Assembly (NCBI GenBank): GCA_002839355.1
Contig: PGXW01000013.1
Location: forward strand, 1 to 64,000
From: Spirochaetae bacterium HGW-Spirochaetae-2
Lineage (GTDB): Bacteria; Spirochaetota; Spirochaetia; Sphaerochaetales; Sphaerochaetaceae
Reading direction: 5' to 3'
DNA length: 64,000 bases
Shown: piece by piece, positions 1 through 9,020 of the stretch
Layout: each line of letters opens with the position of its first letter
How positions within the stretch are numbered: position 1 is the stretch's first letter
Translations under genes and position numbers: made by a program
Notes under the pieces: generated by a model
What the model saw: only the letters and a program-made list of their open reading frames with translations
Database searches by the model: none
Told to the model about the DNA's origin: nothing

Positions 1-99
1 ACCGGGGCTTGTTTTGGATAATTTTGTGCACCCGTAGGCTTTTCGGGATGCTTCAGATTGTAGAAATTGCTAGGATTTTGCTATTTTGCAAGAGCCTCT

Positions 100-990
100 T
101 TATATTGGATTCATATTGGATATGCATTCATCCAAAAAATGTAAATACCTCGATTCGTAACGGGAATCAAGCAAAAATACGAAGTTGAACTCCCGCATGA
201 CCGACCATCCCCCAATCGCCAATTCGACTATGCTGTTGCCCTCGAGCGCTTCCCGTGCAGCCGCCTCGTACAGGAAAGAAATGCCATTGTCGGAACCAAC
301 CAATTGTTTGATCACGTTCAGGTTCCCTATTTCGTCCAAATGGCAAAAACATTCTACCGAAAGGCCTCTATCCGCCAGAATCCGTTCCAATACGGCTCGG
401 GTTCCCGACCCGCTTTCCCGTATCAACAGCCGTTCACCGAGCAATTCCTCCAACGTCGGATGTGGATGGCGAGCCTTGCATGCATGGGAGCCGATAGCAA
501 TGAACCGCTCGTTGGAGAAGAGCCGGTACCCATAGCTGTTCTTGTCGAACGCCCCCTCGATGAATGCGAAATCGATGTGGCCCGAATCGATCATGTCCAG
601 GAGGTTCTCGGTGTTGTCGACATGCATGGTGAGGTTCCGCTTCGGATTGCTTTGCATGAGATTGCGGATGATCGGAGGCAAGGTGAATTCACCGATTGTC
701 AAGGTGGCGCCAAATTTGACCACCTCGATTTCCGAAACTTGGGAGAACTCCTTGATGAAGCGGTTGACATCCAACTGCAAGGATTGGGCGAAGGTTCTGA
801 ACCGGTTACCCGCCTCCGTAAGTACCACTTGTCGACCGACAATGGTGAACAATTCTTGTCCATACAGTTCCTGCAGGGCATGCATATGGTGCGAAACCGC
901 CGGTTGTGTGAGATGCAGCTCATGGGCAGCTTTGGTGAAACTCATATGTTCGCATACCGTAAGGAACGTGTGGATCCGAAAATCAAGCAT
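100..990 (-). CDS. LysR family transcriptional regulator
   Basis: About 296 residues, the normal length for LysR regulators. The N-terminal winged helix-turn-helix lies at about residues 15-40 (SFTKAAHELHLTQPAVSHHM), followed by a periplasmic-binding-protein-like effector domain. I chose the ATG at 990 because AGGTGG lies about 5 bases upstream; the frame is open to a GTG at 999. It is divergent from a YeiH-type transporter, with about 80 bp between the starts. LysR genes paired with yeiH-like exporters are common, so it probably controls that gene and itself. The inducer is not visible from the sequence. Confidence 0.93.
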   Translation of the reverse strand: MLDFRIHTFLTVCEHMSFTKAAHELHLTQPAVSHHMHALQELYGQELFTIVGRQVVLTEAGNRFRTFAQSLQLDVNRFIKEFSQVSEIEVVKFGATLTIGEFTLPPIIRNLMQSNPKRNLTMHVDNTENLLDMIDSGHIDFAFIEGAFDKNSYGYRLFSNERFIAIGSHACKARHPHPTLEELLGERLLIRESGSGTRAVLERILADRGLSVECFCHLDEIGNLNVIKQLVGSDNGISFLYEAAAREALEGNSIVELAIGGWSVMREFNFVFLLDSRYESRYLHFLDECISNMNPI

Positions 991-1073
991 CATGACCACC
1001 TATTAAAAATATTTATGTGATAATAATAAAATATAATTTGTAATGATGAAAGGTTTTCGATACATTGATTTCC

Positions 1074-2123
1074 ATGAACACAAGAACATCAGATATATCG
1101 GTATCATATTTCAGCGGGTTCCTTGGCCTTGTTCCCGGCATCGCATTTGCCACCACCATGGCATTGGCCGGAAACTTGCTCAGCTCCCTCGTTCCCAAGC
1201 ACCTCATAAGCGGTGGGGTCTTTGCGCTATTGGTGGGCATGGTATTCCACCCCTTGGCAAAACGGTTCCCCCTGTTCCAGGTTGGAATCACCTTCACGGG
1301 AAAGCGGATCCTGAAACTCGCCATCATTGGCATGGGTGTGACATTGAGCGTGCAGCAAGTCATGCAAGTCGGAGCCTTCTCCCTTATTGTCATGCTGTTC
1401 ACCTTGGCTACGGCATTTGGTGGCGGGTACCTGGTCGGCAAGCTTCTGGGCATGCCATGGCGGCAATCGGGATTGATATCGGCAGGGACTGGAATTTGCG
1501 GAGGTTCGGCCATAGCTGCAATCGCTCCCGTGATCAATGCCGATTCACAGGACGTTGCCTACGCACTCTCCGCCACGTTCTTGTTTGATATCGTGATGGT
1601 CGTACTGTTCCCGCTCATGGGAACGGCGTTCGGTATGAGTGACCTGGGATTCGGCCTGTGGGCTGGAACCGCGGTGAACGACACCTCGTCCGTCGTGGCG
1701 GCAGGGTATGCGTTCTCCGAAGCGGCAGGCAATTTCGCCATCGTGGTGAAACTGACACGGACATTGTCGATTGTCCCGGTAGTACTGGTGTTCTCCTTCA
1801 TCCAGATGCGTTCGGTAGCCAAGCAATCCCAAACAGGCGGCGGCGCCAAATTCTCCTTCAAGGCGGTCTTTCCCTGGTTCGTCCTGCTTTTCCTGGCCGT
1901 CGTACTGCTCAATAGTCTCGGAACCTTTTCCACCGAAGCTGCCGCAGGCATAGCCAAGGTGGGCAAGTTCTGCATGGTCATGGCGCTGGGCGCGATAGGG
2001 TTGAAGACGGATGCCGTCCATCTGGTTCGCTCGGGATTCAAGCCGATGCTGCATGGTTTCATTATCTCGACAGCAGTTGTGGTGGTATCGTTTCTCGTAC
2101 AAATGCTACTCAACCAGACCTGA
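1074..2123 (+). CDS. YeiH/UPF0324 family membrane transporter (putative sulfate exporter family)
   Basis: About 349 residues and strongly hydrophobic, with around ten predicted membrane segments. The family-typical Gly-rich stretch TGICGGSAIAAIAPVI is followed by a second repeat containing the conserved NDTSSVVAAGYAF. The family (PF03601) is usually annotated as putative sulfate or anion exporter; the real substrate is poorly established. The start is uncertain. The first in-frame codon is TTG at 1065 and the ATG at 1074 has no clear ribosome-binding site. A TATAAT at 1032-1037 with a poor -35 fits a promoter that needs activation, probably by the divergent LysR protein. Confidence 0.88.
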   Translation: MNTRTSDISVSYFSGFLGLVPGIAFATTMALAGNLLSSLVPKHLISGGVFALLVGMVFHPLAKRFPLFQVGITFTGKRILKLAIIGMGVTLSVQQVMQVGAFSLIVMLFTLATAFGGGYLVGKLLGMPWRQSGLISAGTGICGGSAIAAIAPVINADSQDVAYALSATFLFDIVMVVLFPLMGTAFGMSDLGFGLWAGTAVNDTSSVVAAGYAFSEAAGNFAIVVKLTRTLSIVPVVLVFSFIQMRSVAKQSQTGGGAKFSFKAVFPWFVLLFLAVVLLNSLGTFSTEAAAGIAKVGKFCMVMALGAIGLKTDAVHLVRSGFKPMLHGFIISTAVVVVSFLVQMLLNQT

Positions 2124-2235
2124 AAACACACGATTGGAGCTGACGAGCCAACAAATCCACTTGCGCAATCTACATCTGCAGGGTAACATCGAAAGGTAAC
2201 CGACAAACGGTTCGCATGTATGAGGAGGTGCGTTT

Positions 2236-2673
2236 ATGAGTACAGTGAGATCGATACTTGACCAGAAGGGAAGCGAGATTGTGACCGTCCTTCCTTCCGA
2301 CACCTTGGCACAAGCCATCCTGAAATTGACCCAGCACAGAATCGGTGCCGTATTGGTTCTCGATGAAGCCGGTACCATCAAGGGTATCCTTTCAGAACGC
2401 GATGTGGTCAAACATCTCGCCGGGCGCATTGAATTCTCGACGACAGTTTCCGTATCCGACGTCATGACCAAGGGGGTCACCTATGTCAAACCCCACCAGA
2501 GCCTCGACGAGTGTCTCCAGCTCATGACCACCGGACGGTTCAGACACCTACCGGTCGTGGACAACGACGCAGTCGTCGGCATCATATCCATTGGGGACGT
2601 GGTCAAGGAAGTTCTTGCGGACCGTGCTTTCCAGATCGGACAATTGGAATATTACATCACCAATACATTCTAA
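2236..2673 (+). CDS. Tandem CBS-domain protein
   Basis: 145 residues forming a stand-alone Bateman module: CBS 1 at about residues 8-65 and CBS 2 at about 73-130, the latter containing RHLPVVDNDAVVGIISIGDV. Such modules usually bind adenine nucleotides and regulate a partner; no catalytic domain is attached. The start is supported by GAGGAGG seven bases upstream. It is 14 bp before the AEC transporter gene, so the two are probably cotranscribed, but the CBS target cannot be named. The 112 bp upstream of it show no gene. Confidence 0.9.
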   Translation: MSTVRSILDQKGSEIVTVLPSDTLAQAILKLTQHRIGAVLVLDEAGTIKGILSERDVVKHLAGRIEFSTTVSVSDVMTKGVTYVKPHQSLDECLQLMTTGRFRHLPVVDNDAVVGIISIGDVVKEVLADRAFQIGQLEYYITNTF

Positions 2674-2687
2674 TCGGGTAGCTGTAG

Positions 2688-3617
2688 ATGTTGGAAACAC
2701 TGCTTCCCGTATTTCCCGTATTGTTGTTGTTCATAGTTGGTTATGCTCTTCAGAAAATCAGCTTCTTCTCTCCCCGTTCCATCGGGGACATGAAGAAGCT
2801 GGTTTCGAATCTGGCCTTGCCGGCGCTTCTGTTCCAGGCATTCTCCGCAATTGAAGTGGAGGCGAGTTATCTTGTCCTGGTAGTGCTTGTGTTCGCCTCT
2901 TGCGCCCTCATGGTAGTACTCGGCAAGTTGCTTGCACGGCCATCCCGCATCGAGTCGCCCTATTTCGCCTTGATGATGGGTGGCTTCGAGATGGGGATGC
3001 TCGGATATGCCTTGTTCCTCGCCTTGTATGGTCAGCAGCATCTTGGCAAGATTGCCTTGGTCGATCTCGGCCAGGTGATCTTCGTTTTCTTCGTGCTCAT
3101 GGCCTTGTTGATCAAGGAGCGGGGCGATATAAGTTCCCCAAAAGCACTGTTGAGGCAGTTCTCCTCAAGCCCGGTGATCATTTCGATTTTCAGCGGATTG
3201 GTTGTCAGTGTCATAAAACCATACGTCGGTTCCGGTCCGTTTCTCAACAGCCTCGGCGAATTTGTCGATATGCTCAGCCGGCTCACCGTCCCGCTTATCG
3301 CCATTACCATCGGGTATGGCATCAGCATCCAGAAGGAAGGACTGGTCGCATCGCTGAAGACCATTCTTGTCCGCAAGGTCCTTTCGTTGGCCCTGGTGTT
3401 GCTGCTCAATACGTTCATTGTCGACAAGTTGCTGGGAATGGATGCCATGTACCGCTATGCCATGATGGTCATGTTCCTGACTCCACCACCGTTTGTCATC
3501 TCGATCTTCATGAAGCAGGACGACAAGCCCAACATGGATTATGTCGCTAATACCCTGTCCCTCGATACAGTGGTATCGATCCTGCTCATCATCACCATGG
3601 CCGCCATATACGTCTAA
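2688..3617 (+). CDS. AEC family transporter (auxin efflux carrier-like permease)
   Basis: 309 residues with about ten hydrophobic segments, matching the bacterial AEC/malonate-transporter family (PF03547) in length and arrangement. The N-terminus (LPVFPVLLLFIVGYAL) is a typical first membrane helix. Family members export or import small organic acids, but the substrate is not deducible here. It follows the CBS gene closely. Its stop codon abuts the stop of the convergent FNR-like regulator (3617/3618), leaving no room for a separate terminator. The ribosome-binding site is weak. Confidence 0.85.
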   Translation: MLETLLPVFPVLLLFIVGYALQKISFFSPRSIGDMKKLVSNLALPALLFQAFSAIEVEASYLVLVVLVFASCALMVVLGKLLARPSRIESPYFALMMGGFEMGMLGYALFLALYGQQHLGKIALVDLGQVIFVFFVLMALLIKERGDISSPKALLRQFSSSPVIISIFSGLVVSVIKPYVGSGPFLNSLGEFVDMLSRLTVPLIAITIGYGISIQKEGLVASLKTILVRKVLSLALVLLLNTFIVDKLLGMDAMYRYAMMVMFLTPPPFVISIFMKQDDKPNMDYVANTLSLDTVVSILLIITMAAIYV

Positions 3618-4340
3618 TCAGTCCGCGGCCAACACCGACAGGTCCACAAGCATCCCACGGTCCTTCACCAGCATCTGCCTGGAGTCGATGAACGCAATTA
3701 CTCCCTCCTCCTCAAGCTGGGATAGCTTGCGGCTCAGTGTCTCGCGTGCCATGCCCACATAATTGGCCAGCCCTTCACGACTGAGGGGAAGGGTCACTTC
3801 CATGCCCCTGTCGGTCTGTTTCCCGTATGTGTCCATGAACTCCAGCAGCATGGAGGCAATCCGCATCTCGGCGTTGCGACCACCCATGCTCTGCACGACC
3901 AGTTCGAGTCGTCGCATGCGGTGGGCCATTGCCTCGATCAACTCCAAGGCGACAGGAGGGTGTTCGGCCAACAATTGCATGAGCTGCGTCTTGGAGAGGA
4001 TGCAGACCTGTGTCTCTTCCAAAGCTTCGACCGAATAGGGTACCGCATCCTCGGTGAAAAGGAATCGGGCCCCGAAATAATCGTGGGTAGGGAAAATGTA
4101 GAGGATCTGTTCCCTGCCGTCGGCTGTAATGCGATACGCCTTGGCGCTACCGTGCTGGATCACGGTGAAACCCAGGGGGTGCGAACCTTCACTGATGATG
4201 GTCTCTCCCTTGCGGTAGGACCTGTGTTGCATCTGCGAAGTGATGGTCACCAGGTTCGCGTGGTCCAGACTGGCAAACAACGGAACCTTGCTCAAGCAGA
4301 GATCATGTAGGCATGTGCAGGACATGCAGTTCGAATCCAT
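3618..4340 (-). CDS. FNR/CRP family transcriptional regulator with putative [4Fe-4S] cysteines
   Basis: 240 residues from the ATG at 4340, chosen because GGAGG lies 5 bases upstream; longer in-frame starts would run through the CRP-like box. An N-terminal cysteine cluster (C5, C8, C10, C15) and C113 inside the cyclic-nucleotide-binding fold align with the cluster ligands of E. coli FNR, so oxygen sensing is likely. The C-terminal helix-turn-helix reads GLANYVGMARETLSRKL. It combines the E200-x-x-S203-R204 signature of FNR with an Arg at 199, where CRP has Arg180. The gene is divergent from pflBA with a perfect palindrome between them, so it probably controls pyruvate formate-lyase under anaerobiosis. 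Cluster binding is inferred from the cysteine spacing. Confidence 0.92.
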   Translation of the reverse strand: MDSNCMSCTCLHDLCLSKVPLFASLDHANLVTITSQMQHRSYRKGETIISEGSHPLGFTVIQHGSAKAYRITADGREQILYIFPTHDYFGARFLFTEDAVPYSVEALEETQVCILSKTQLMQLLAEHPPVALELIEAMAHRMRRLELVVQSMGGRNAEMRIASMLLEFMDTYGKQTDRGMEVTLPLSREGLANYVGMARETLSRKLSQLEEEGVIAFIDSRQMLVKDRGMLVDLSVLAAD

Positions 4341-4369
4341 GGGCGCCTCCCCGACTACGATATCATACA

Positions 4370-4385
4370 TGTGATTTGAATCACA
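4370..4385. promoter_or_regulatory. CRP/FNR-type operator between regulator and pflBA
   Basis: TGTGATTTGAATCACA is a perfect dyad that matches TGTGA-N6-TCACA (CRP). It can also be read as GTGAT-N4-ATCAC, one base per half-site away from the FNR consensus. It is 49 bp upstream of the pflB start codon and 30 bp upstream of the regulator's start. Confidence 0.85.
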
Positions 4386-4433
4386 GTAAACTTCTTCGCC
4401 GCATGGTACACACATACACGATAGGAGAATGCA

Positions 4434-6614
4434 ATGGATACCAGAACACATATCATCGAAAACTACACACCGTACGATGGAGACGAATCGTTCCTCACTC
4501 AGCCTACCGAACGGACAAGGGCCCTGTGGGGTAAGCTTTCAGCCACCCTCGTGGTCGAACGTGACCGTGGCGGCATGTACGATATCGATAGCGAGACAAT
4601 CTCCACAATCACCAGCCATGACCCCGGTTATATCGACAGGGAATTGGAAACGATTGTCGGATTGCAGACAGACGAAGCTCTGAAACGGGCCATCATGCCA
4701 TTTGGTGGTATCAGACTCATACACACGGAACTCGAAGCCTATGGGCGGAAAGTTCCCGAACGGGTCCAGGATATATTCAATTACCGCAAAACGCACAACG
4801 ATGGTGTATTCGATGCCTATACAGACGAGATGAAGAAAGCCCGCCATAGCGGTATCATTACAGGTCTTCCCGACGCCTATGGACGGGGTAGGATCATCGG
4901 CGACTACCGCAGGGTTCCCTTGTTCGGAACAGCCGAGTTGATCGAGCGGAAGAAGTATGCGAAGAAGCATGCGTATTTCGATAGCATGGACGAGAAGACC
5001 ATGCGCGACCGGGAGGAGTTGAGCGAGCAGATCCGTTCGCTGCAGGAACTGACCGACATGGCCGCATCGTACGGCTATGATATCTCCCGTCCGGCGACCG
5101 ATACCAAGGAAGCGATCCAATGGCTCTATTTTGCCTTCCTGGCCGCCGTCAAGGAGCAGAACGGTGCCGCGATGAGCCTGGGGAGGGTTTCGACCTTCCT
5201 CGATATCTACGCGGAGGCCGATCTTGCCGCCGGACGGTACACCGAATCGGAAATCCAGGAGTTTGTCGACCACTTCGTCATGAAACTGCGCATCGTCCGA
5301 TTCCTCAGGACCCCCGCATACGACGAGCTGTTCAGCGGGGATCCCACTTGGGTGACCGAAACCATTGGAGGTATGGCCGAGGATGGTCGGCACATGGTGA
5401 CCAAGATGAGCTATCGGTTCCTCCATACGTTGACAAATCTGGGACCTGCACCGGAACCGAACCTGACAATCCTGTGGAGCGAGCGTTTGCCGGAGCCCTT
5501 CAAGCGGTACTGTGCCGCCATGTCGATCGAGACCTCTTCGATCCAATACGAGAACGACGATTTGATGAAACCAAAGTATGGTGACGACTACGGGATCGCC
5601 TGCTGTGTCTCGGCGATGACAATCGGCAAGCAGATGCAATTCTTCGGCGCCCGGGTGAATCTCGCCAAAGCCCTCCTGTATGCGATCAACGGAGGTAAGG
5701 ATGAATTGGATGGACGGCAAATCGGCCCGGAAATGGCTCCGGTCGGGGATGGATATCTCGATTACGATGAGGTTCGCCGGAAATTCGATGCCATGTGCGA
5801 ATGGCTCGGCAAGCTCTATATCGATACGCTGAATATCATCCACTACATGCATGACAAATATTGTTACGAGCGGATCGAAATGGCTCTGCATGACGAGAAG
5901 GTGCTTCGGACCATGGCCGGTGGAATCGCCGGATTGAGCGTGGTGGCGGATAGTCTTTCGGCTATCAAGCGTGCCAGGGTGAAGCCGATCAGGGACGAAC
6001 GCGGCCTGGTGGTCGATTTCTCCATCGAAGGAACGTACCCGGCGTATGGGAACAACGATACGGCGGTCGATGCTATCGCGGTTGATATCGTACGGAGTTT
6101 CATGCGGAAGTTGCGGACACACCACACCTACCGGGAAAGCGTACCCACGTTGTCTGTACTTACCATAACCAGCAACGTCGTCTACGGAAAGAAGACCGGA
6201 GCAACCCCTGATGGCAGGAAAATGGGAGAGCCGTTTGCTCCAGGAGCGAACCCGATGCACGGAAGGGATACCAAAGGATGTGTTGCCAGCATGAAAAGCG
6301 TCGCCGCGATCCCTTACGATGACGCCGAGGATGGAATCTCCTATACTTTCAGCATCATCCCGGGAGCCTTGGGGAAAAGCCGGGACCAGCAGGTGCGGAA
6401 CCTGGTCACCCTGTTGGACGGCTACTTCCATGAAACCGGCCACCATATCAATGTGAATGTCTTGGATCGCGAGATCCTGCTCGATGCGATGGAGCACCCC
6501 GAGTTGTATCCGCAGCTCACCATCCGTGTCAGCGGATATGCTGTCAACTTCATCAAACTCACGAGGGAACAGCAGTTGGACGTTATCCACCGGACTTTCC
6601 ACGAGTATCTATAG
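4434..6614 (+). CDS. pflB: Formate acetyltransferase (pyruvate formate-lyase)
   Basis: 726 residues, slightly shorter than the usual 740-760. It converts pyruvate and CoA to acetyl-CoA and formate by glycyl-radical chemistry in the cytoplasm. The catalytic cysteine pair is C390-C391 in IACCVSAM. The C-terminal glycyl radical motif RVSGYAVNF places the radical at G701. [18 protein letters not shown] is typical of true PflB rather than of the diol-dehydratase-like relatives. AGGAG lies 6 bases before the ATG. The gene is followed after 10 bp by its activase. The upstream TGTGA-N6-TCACA dyad implies control by the divergent FNR-like regulator. Confidence 0.98.
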   Translation: MDTRTHIIENYTPYDGDESFLTQPTERTRALWGKLSATLVVERDRGGMYDIDSETISTITSHDPGYIDRELETIVGLQTDEALKRAIMPFGGIRLIHTELEAYGRKVPERVQDIFNYRKTHNDGVFDAYTDEMKKARHSGIITGLPDAYGRGRIIGDYRRVPLFGTAELIERKKYAKKHAYFDSMDEKTMRDREELSEQIRSLQELTDMAASYGYDISRPATDTKEAIQWLYFAFLAAVKEQNGAAMSLGRVSTFLDIYAEADLAAGRYTESEIQEFVDHFVMKLRIVRFLRTPAYDELFSGDPTWVTETIGGMAEDGRHMVTKMSYRFLHTLTNLGPAPEPNLTILWSERLPEPFKRYCAAMSIETSSIQYENDDLMKPKYGDDYGIACCVSAMTIGKQMQFFGARVNLAKALLYAINGGKDELDGRQIGPEMAPVGDGYLDYDEVRRKFDAMCEWLGKLYIDTLNIIHYMHDKYCYERIEMALHDEKVLRTMAGGIAGLSVVADSLSAIKRARVKPIRDERGLVVDFSIEGTYPAYGNNDTAVDAIAVDIVRSFMRKLRTHHTYRESVPTLSVLTITSNVVYGKKTGATPDGRKMGEPFAPGANPMHGRDTKGCVASMKSVAAIPYDDAEDGISYTFSIIPGALGKSRDQQVRNLVTLLDGYFHETGHHINVNVLDREILLDAMEHPELYPQLTIRVSGYAVNFIKLTREQQLDVIHRTFHEYL

Positions 6615-6624
6615 GAGGCATGAC

Positions 6625-7392
6625 ATGGGAATCAAAGGTCGAATCCATTCTGTGGAAACCTTCGGGACTGTCGATGGTCCCGGAGTCCGCTATGTGGTAT
6701 TCCTGCAAGGATGCGCCTTGCGATGCAAGTATTGCCACAATCCCGATACTTGGAACAGCGCGTGTGGCAGCGAGTCCGATTCGGAGGACGTCGTCCGCGA
6801 CATGCTCTCCTATAAATCCTTTATCCGTTCAGGCGGAATCACCGTGAGTGGGGGAGAGCCGCTGCTGCAAGCCGGGTTCACCAGGGATATCATCGAACGG
6901 GCCAAGCAGGCGGGATTCCACACCGCACTCGATACGGCAGGTAGCGTTTCTCTGGACTGTTCAAGGGCTGTCCTCGATGCGGTGGATCTCGTATTGCTCG
7001 ATATCAAGAGTATCGACGACAAGCAATGCTGGAGTCTCACAGGGCGGGGAAATGCAGAAACCCTCGCAACGCTCGACTATTTGGAGAGCATCGGGAAACC
7101 CGTGTGGTTGCGGCATGTGCTGCTTCCCGGTTGGACGCTCGAGCGGCAGCAGTTGCACACGTTGGCAGACCATCTTGCGCAGTACCGGTGTATCGATCAA
7201 GTGGAATTGCTTCCGTTCCACAAGATGGGTGAATTCAAATGGAAGGAGCTGGGATACCAGTATGCCCTCCTTGGCACTCCGGAACCGACGGATGATGCCG
7301 TATCGATGGCACGGGAAATCATTGAGGCCAGGGGTTTGCAGGTGTTGTTGCGCAATCATGACATCGAAACCAAATCGAAGAAGATCGGTTAG
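6625..7392 (+). CDS. pflA: Pyruvate formate-lyase activating enzyme (radical SAM)
   Basis: 255 residues, the usual size for short PflA. The radical-SAM cluster motif is C30-x3-C34-x2-C37 (CALRCKYC), followed by HNPDTW and the SAM-binding GGEP-type segment SGGEPLLQ. It installs the glycyl radical on PflB using S-adenosylmethionine. The start at 6625 follows AGGAGG closely and lies 10 bp after the pflB stop, so the two form an operon. The longer upstream frame overlaps pflB out of frame and is not real. A separate promoter lies just downstream, so the next genes may be expressed independently. Confidence 0.97.
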   Translation: MGIKGRIHSVETFGTVDGPGVRYVVFLQGCALRCKYCHNPDTWNSACGSESDSEDVVRDMLSYKSFIRSGGITVSGGEPLLQAGFTRDIIERAKQAGFHTALDTAGSVSLDCSRAVLDAVDLVLLDIKSIDDKQCWSLTGRGNAETLATLDYLESIGKPVWLRHVLLPGWTLERQQLHTLADHLAQYRCIDQVELLPFHKMGEFKWKELGYQYALLGTPEPTDDAVSMAREIIEARGLQVLLRNHDIETKSKKIG

Positions 7393-7398
7393 ATTTGC

Positions 7399-7427
7399 TG
7401 GACGGCGTGGTGGGGCTCTCGTATAAT
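7399..7427 (+). promoter_or_regulatory. Putative sigma70 promoter for the reductase gene
   Basis: TGGACG, a 17-bp spacer and TATAAT, starting 7 bp after the pflA stop codon. The expected transcription start is about 7434, giving a 15-base leader that includes AAGGAG. Confidence 0.6.
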
Positions 7428-7449
7428 CGTTGGAGAGAAGGAGAACCCA

Positions 7450-8463
7450 ATGCGCATAGCGATCTATGGAGCCGGCTCACTCGGTACAATTCTCGGGGCA
7501 TATCTTACCAAGGCAGACTTGGATGTCGAGCTCATTAGCCGTAATACCGCCCACGTGGAGGCACTGCAGACCAAAGGTGCCCGGATCATAGGTGCCGTTG
7601 CCATGGACGTCGAGGTGAACGCGTATCTGCCCCAGCAGATGCACGGGACCTACGATGTCATACTCCTGTTGACCAAACAGTTGGAGAACGCATCGGTTGT
7701 GGCATCGCTCAAACCGTTCTTGGCCTCCGATGGAGTACTCTGCACCCTGCAAAACGGTCTTCCGGAACCCGAAATCGTCGGGATTCTCGGAGCAAAGCAC
7801 ACCATGGGGTGCGCCGTCGGATGGGGTGCCACATTGCTGGAACCAGGAGTCGCCGCATTGACCAGTGCCGCCGATACGTTTGTTTTCAATCTCGGTATTC
7901 CCAAAGGTGGCGATGCAACGAAAATCGACGTGGTTGCTTCAATCCTGCGCACAATGGGAACCGTGGTGGTCGAACCGAATTTCATGGGAGCCCGATGGTC
8001 GAAATTGTTGGTGAATGCTTCGTTCAGCGGCATGGCAACTGCTTTGGGCTGTACGTTCGGCGATGTCTCTTCCAACAGGCGGGCGCGCCGATTGGCCCAA
8101 CTGGTCATAAAGGAGTGCATCGATACCGCCCAAGCACTGGGTGTGACGATCGAGCCGATCCAAGGCAAGGATATCGTGCGTCTATTCGATTACCACAACC
8201 CGTTGAAGCAATGGATTTCCTACATGTTGATTCCCTTCGCCATGAAAAAGCACACCAAATTGAAGCCAAGCATGCTGCAGGATATCGAGAAGGGAAAACC
8301 ATGCGAGGTCGATGCCATAAACGGTGTCGTTTCCGCGCAGGGAAGGATTGCACTGGTTCCCACACCGGTGAACGACCGGGTAGTCGAGACAATCCGCCGG
8401 ATCGGGAAGGGCGAGTTGACTCCGGCAATGGGCAATCTCACCCTTTTTTCAGATTTCAGGTGA
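7450..8463 (+). CDS. Ketopantoate reductase (ApbA/PanE) family protein
   Basis: 337 residues. The N-terminal Rossmann motif G7-A-G-S-L-G12 is followed by the ApbA/PanE pattern, including LLTKQ and LQNGLPEP; the C-terminal helical domain contains the SMLQDIEKGKPCEVDAING segment typical of the family. These NADPH-dependent enzymes reduce 2-oxo acids; 2-dehydropantoate is the classic substrate. A second, divergent member is at 37.7-38.6 kb, so at most one need be the true PanE. AAGGAG lies 6-7 bases upstream. The gene has its own likely promoter and is followed by a nucleobase deaminase gene. Confidence 0.9.
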   Translation: MRIAIYGAGSLGTILGAYLTKADLDVELISRNTAHVEALQTKGARIIGAVAMDVEVNAYLPQQMHGTYDVILLLTKQLENASVVASLKPFLASDGVLCTLQNGLPEPEIVGILGAKHTMGCAVGWGATLLEPGVAALTSAADTFVFNLGIPKGGDATKIDVVASILRTMGTVVVEPNFMGARWSKLLVNASFSGMATALGCTFGDVSSNRRARRLAQLVIKECIDTAQALGVTIEPIQGKDIVRLFDYHNPLKQWISYMLIPFAMKKHTKLKPSMLQDIEKGKPCEVDAINGVVSAQGRIALVPTPVNDRVVETIRRIGKGELTPAMGNLTLFSDFR

Positions 8464-8521
8464 CAATCGAAAATTCCCAATCCAACCGTTCGTGTGGTAT
8501 ATTCATACGTGGAGGACAACC

Positions 8522-8998
8522 ATGGGTATTCGACCGGACGAAGCGATGTTGGCTGCGGTAGATCGGGCTCGGGAGCATATGCGGGCAGACTTCGGGGGGC
8601 CTTTCGGTGCGGCTATCATCAAGGATGGGCAACTGGTCGCCATTTCGGCAAACTCGGTTCTCAGAGACCATGACGCGTCGGCCCATGCCGAGGTCAATGC
8701 AATACGTGAGGCGGGAAGGGTACTCGGGACCCACGACCTTACCGGATGTGTCCTCTACGCGACCGGCTATCCGTGCCCCATGTGCCTCTCGGCGATTATC
8801 TGGGCCAACATAGATACGGTCTATTTCGGGTGCGATGCCAAGGAGGCCGAGGAGATCGGTTTTCGGGATGATTTCATCTATCGGTTCATCGAAGGCAAAC
8901 GGTCCGATGGTGGCATCCTCACCTTGCTTCAGTTGGAACATGATGCCTGCAAGGTGTTGTACGACGAGTATAGGGAAAAGGGCAAGGTTGTATATTGA
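8522..8998 (+). CDS. Nucleobase/nucleoside deaminase (guanine deaminase GuaD-like)
   Basis: 158 residues of the cytidine-deaminase fold. The zinc site is H55-A-E57 (HAEVNAIREA) and P84-C85-P-M-C88. The segment after it, ending in FRDDFIYRFIEG, resembles Bacillus GuaD more than TadA or cytosine deaminase, so guanine to xanthine is the most likely reaction. GGAGG lies 5-6 bases before the chosen ATG. An extended -10 (TGGTATATT, hexamer at 8498-8503) lies about 20 bp upstream and may give it a separate transcript. It fits the nucleobase theme of the window. TadA-like tRNA deaminase is less likely. Confidence 0.88.
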   Translation: MGIRPDEAMLAAVDRAREHMRADFGGPFGAAIIKDGQLVAISANSVLRDHDASAHAEVNAIREAGRVLGTHDLTGCVLYATGYPCPMCLSAIIWANIDTVYFGCDAKEAEEIGFRDDFIYRFIEGKRSDGGILTLLQLEHDACKVLYDEYREKGKVVY

Positions 8999-9020
8999 GC
9001 AGCTGCCCCCGACAAGCCGA

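Noticed and set aside
28-54. Hairpin GCACCCG/CGGGATGC as terminator of the LysR gene
   Set aside because: A bulged stem without a T-run on either strand; too weak to call.
4539-6602. A 687-codon open frame antisense to pflB
   Set aside because: It mirrors pflB codon usage, shows no family motif, and pflB itself is unambiguous.
6457-6624. N-terminal extension of PflA
   Set aside because: It overlaps the end of pflB out of frame; the ATG at 6625 has a strong ribosome-binding site and gives a standard PflA length.
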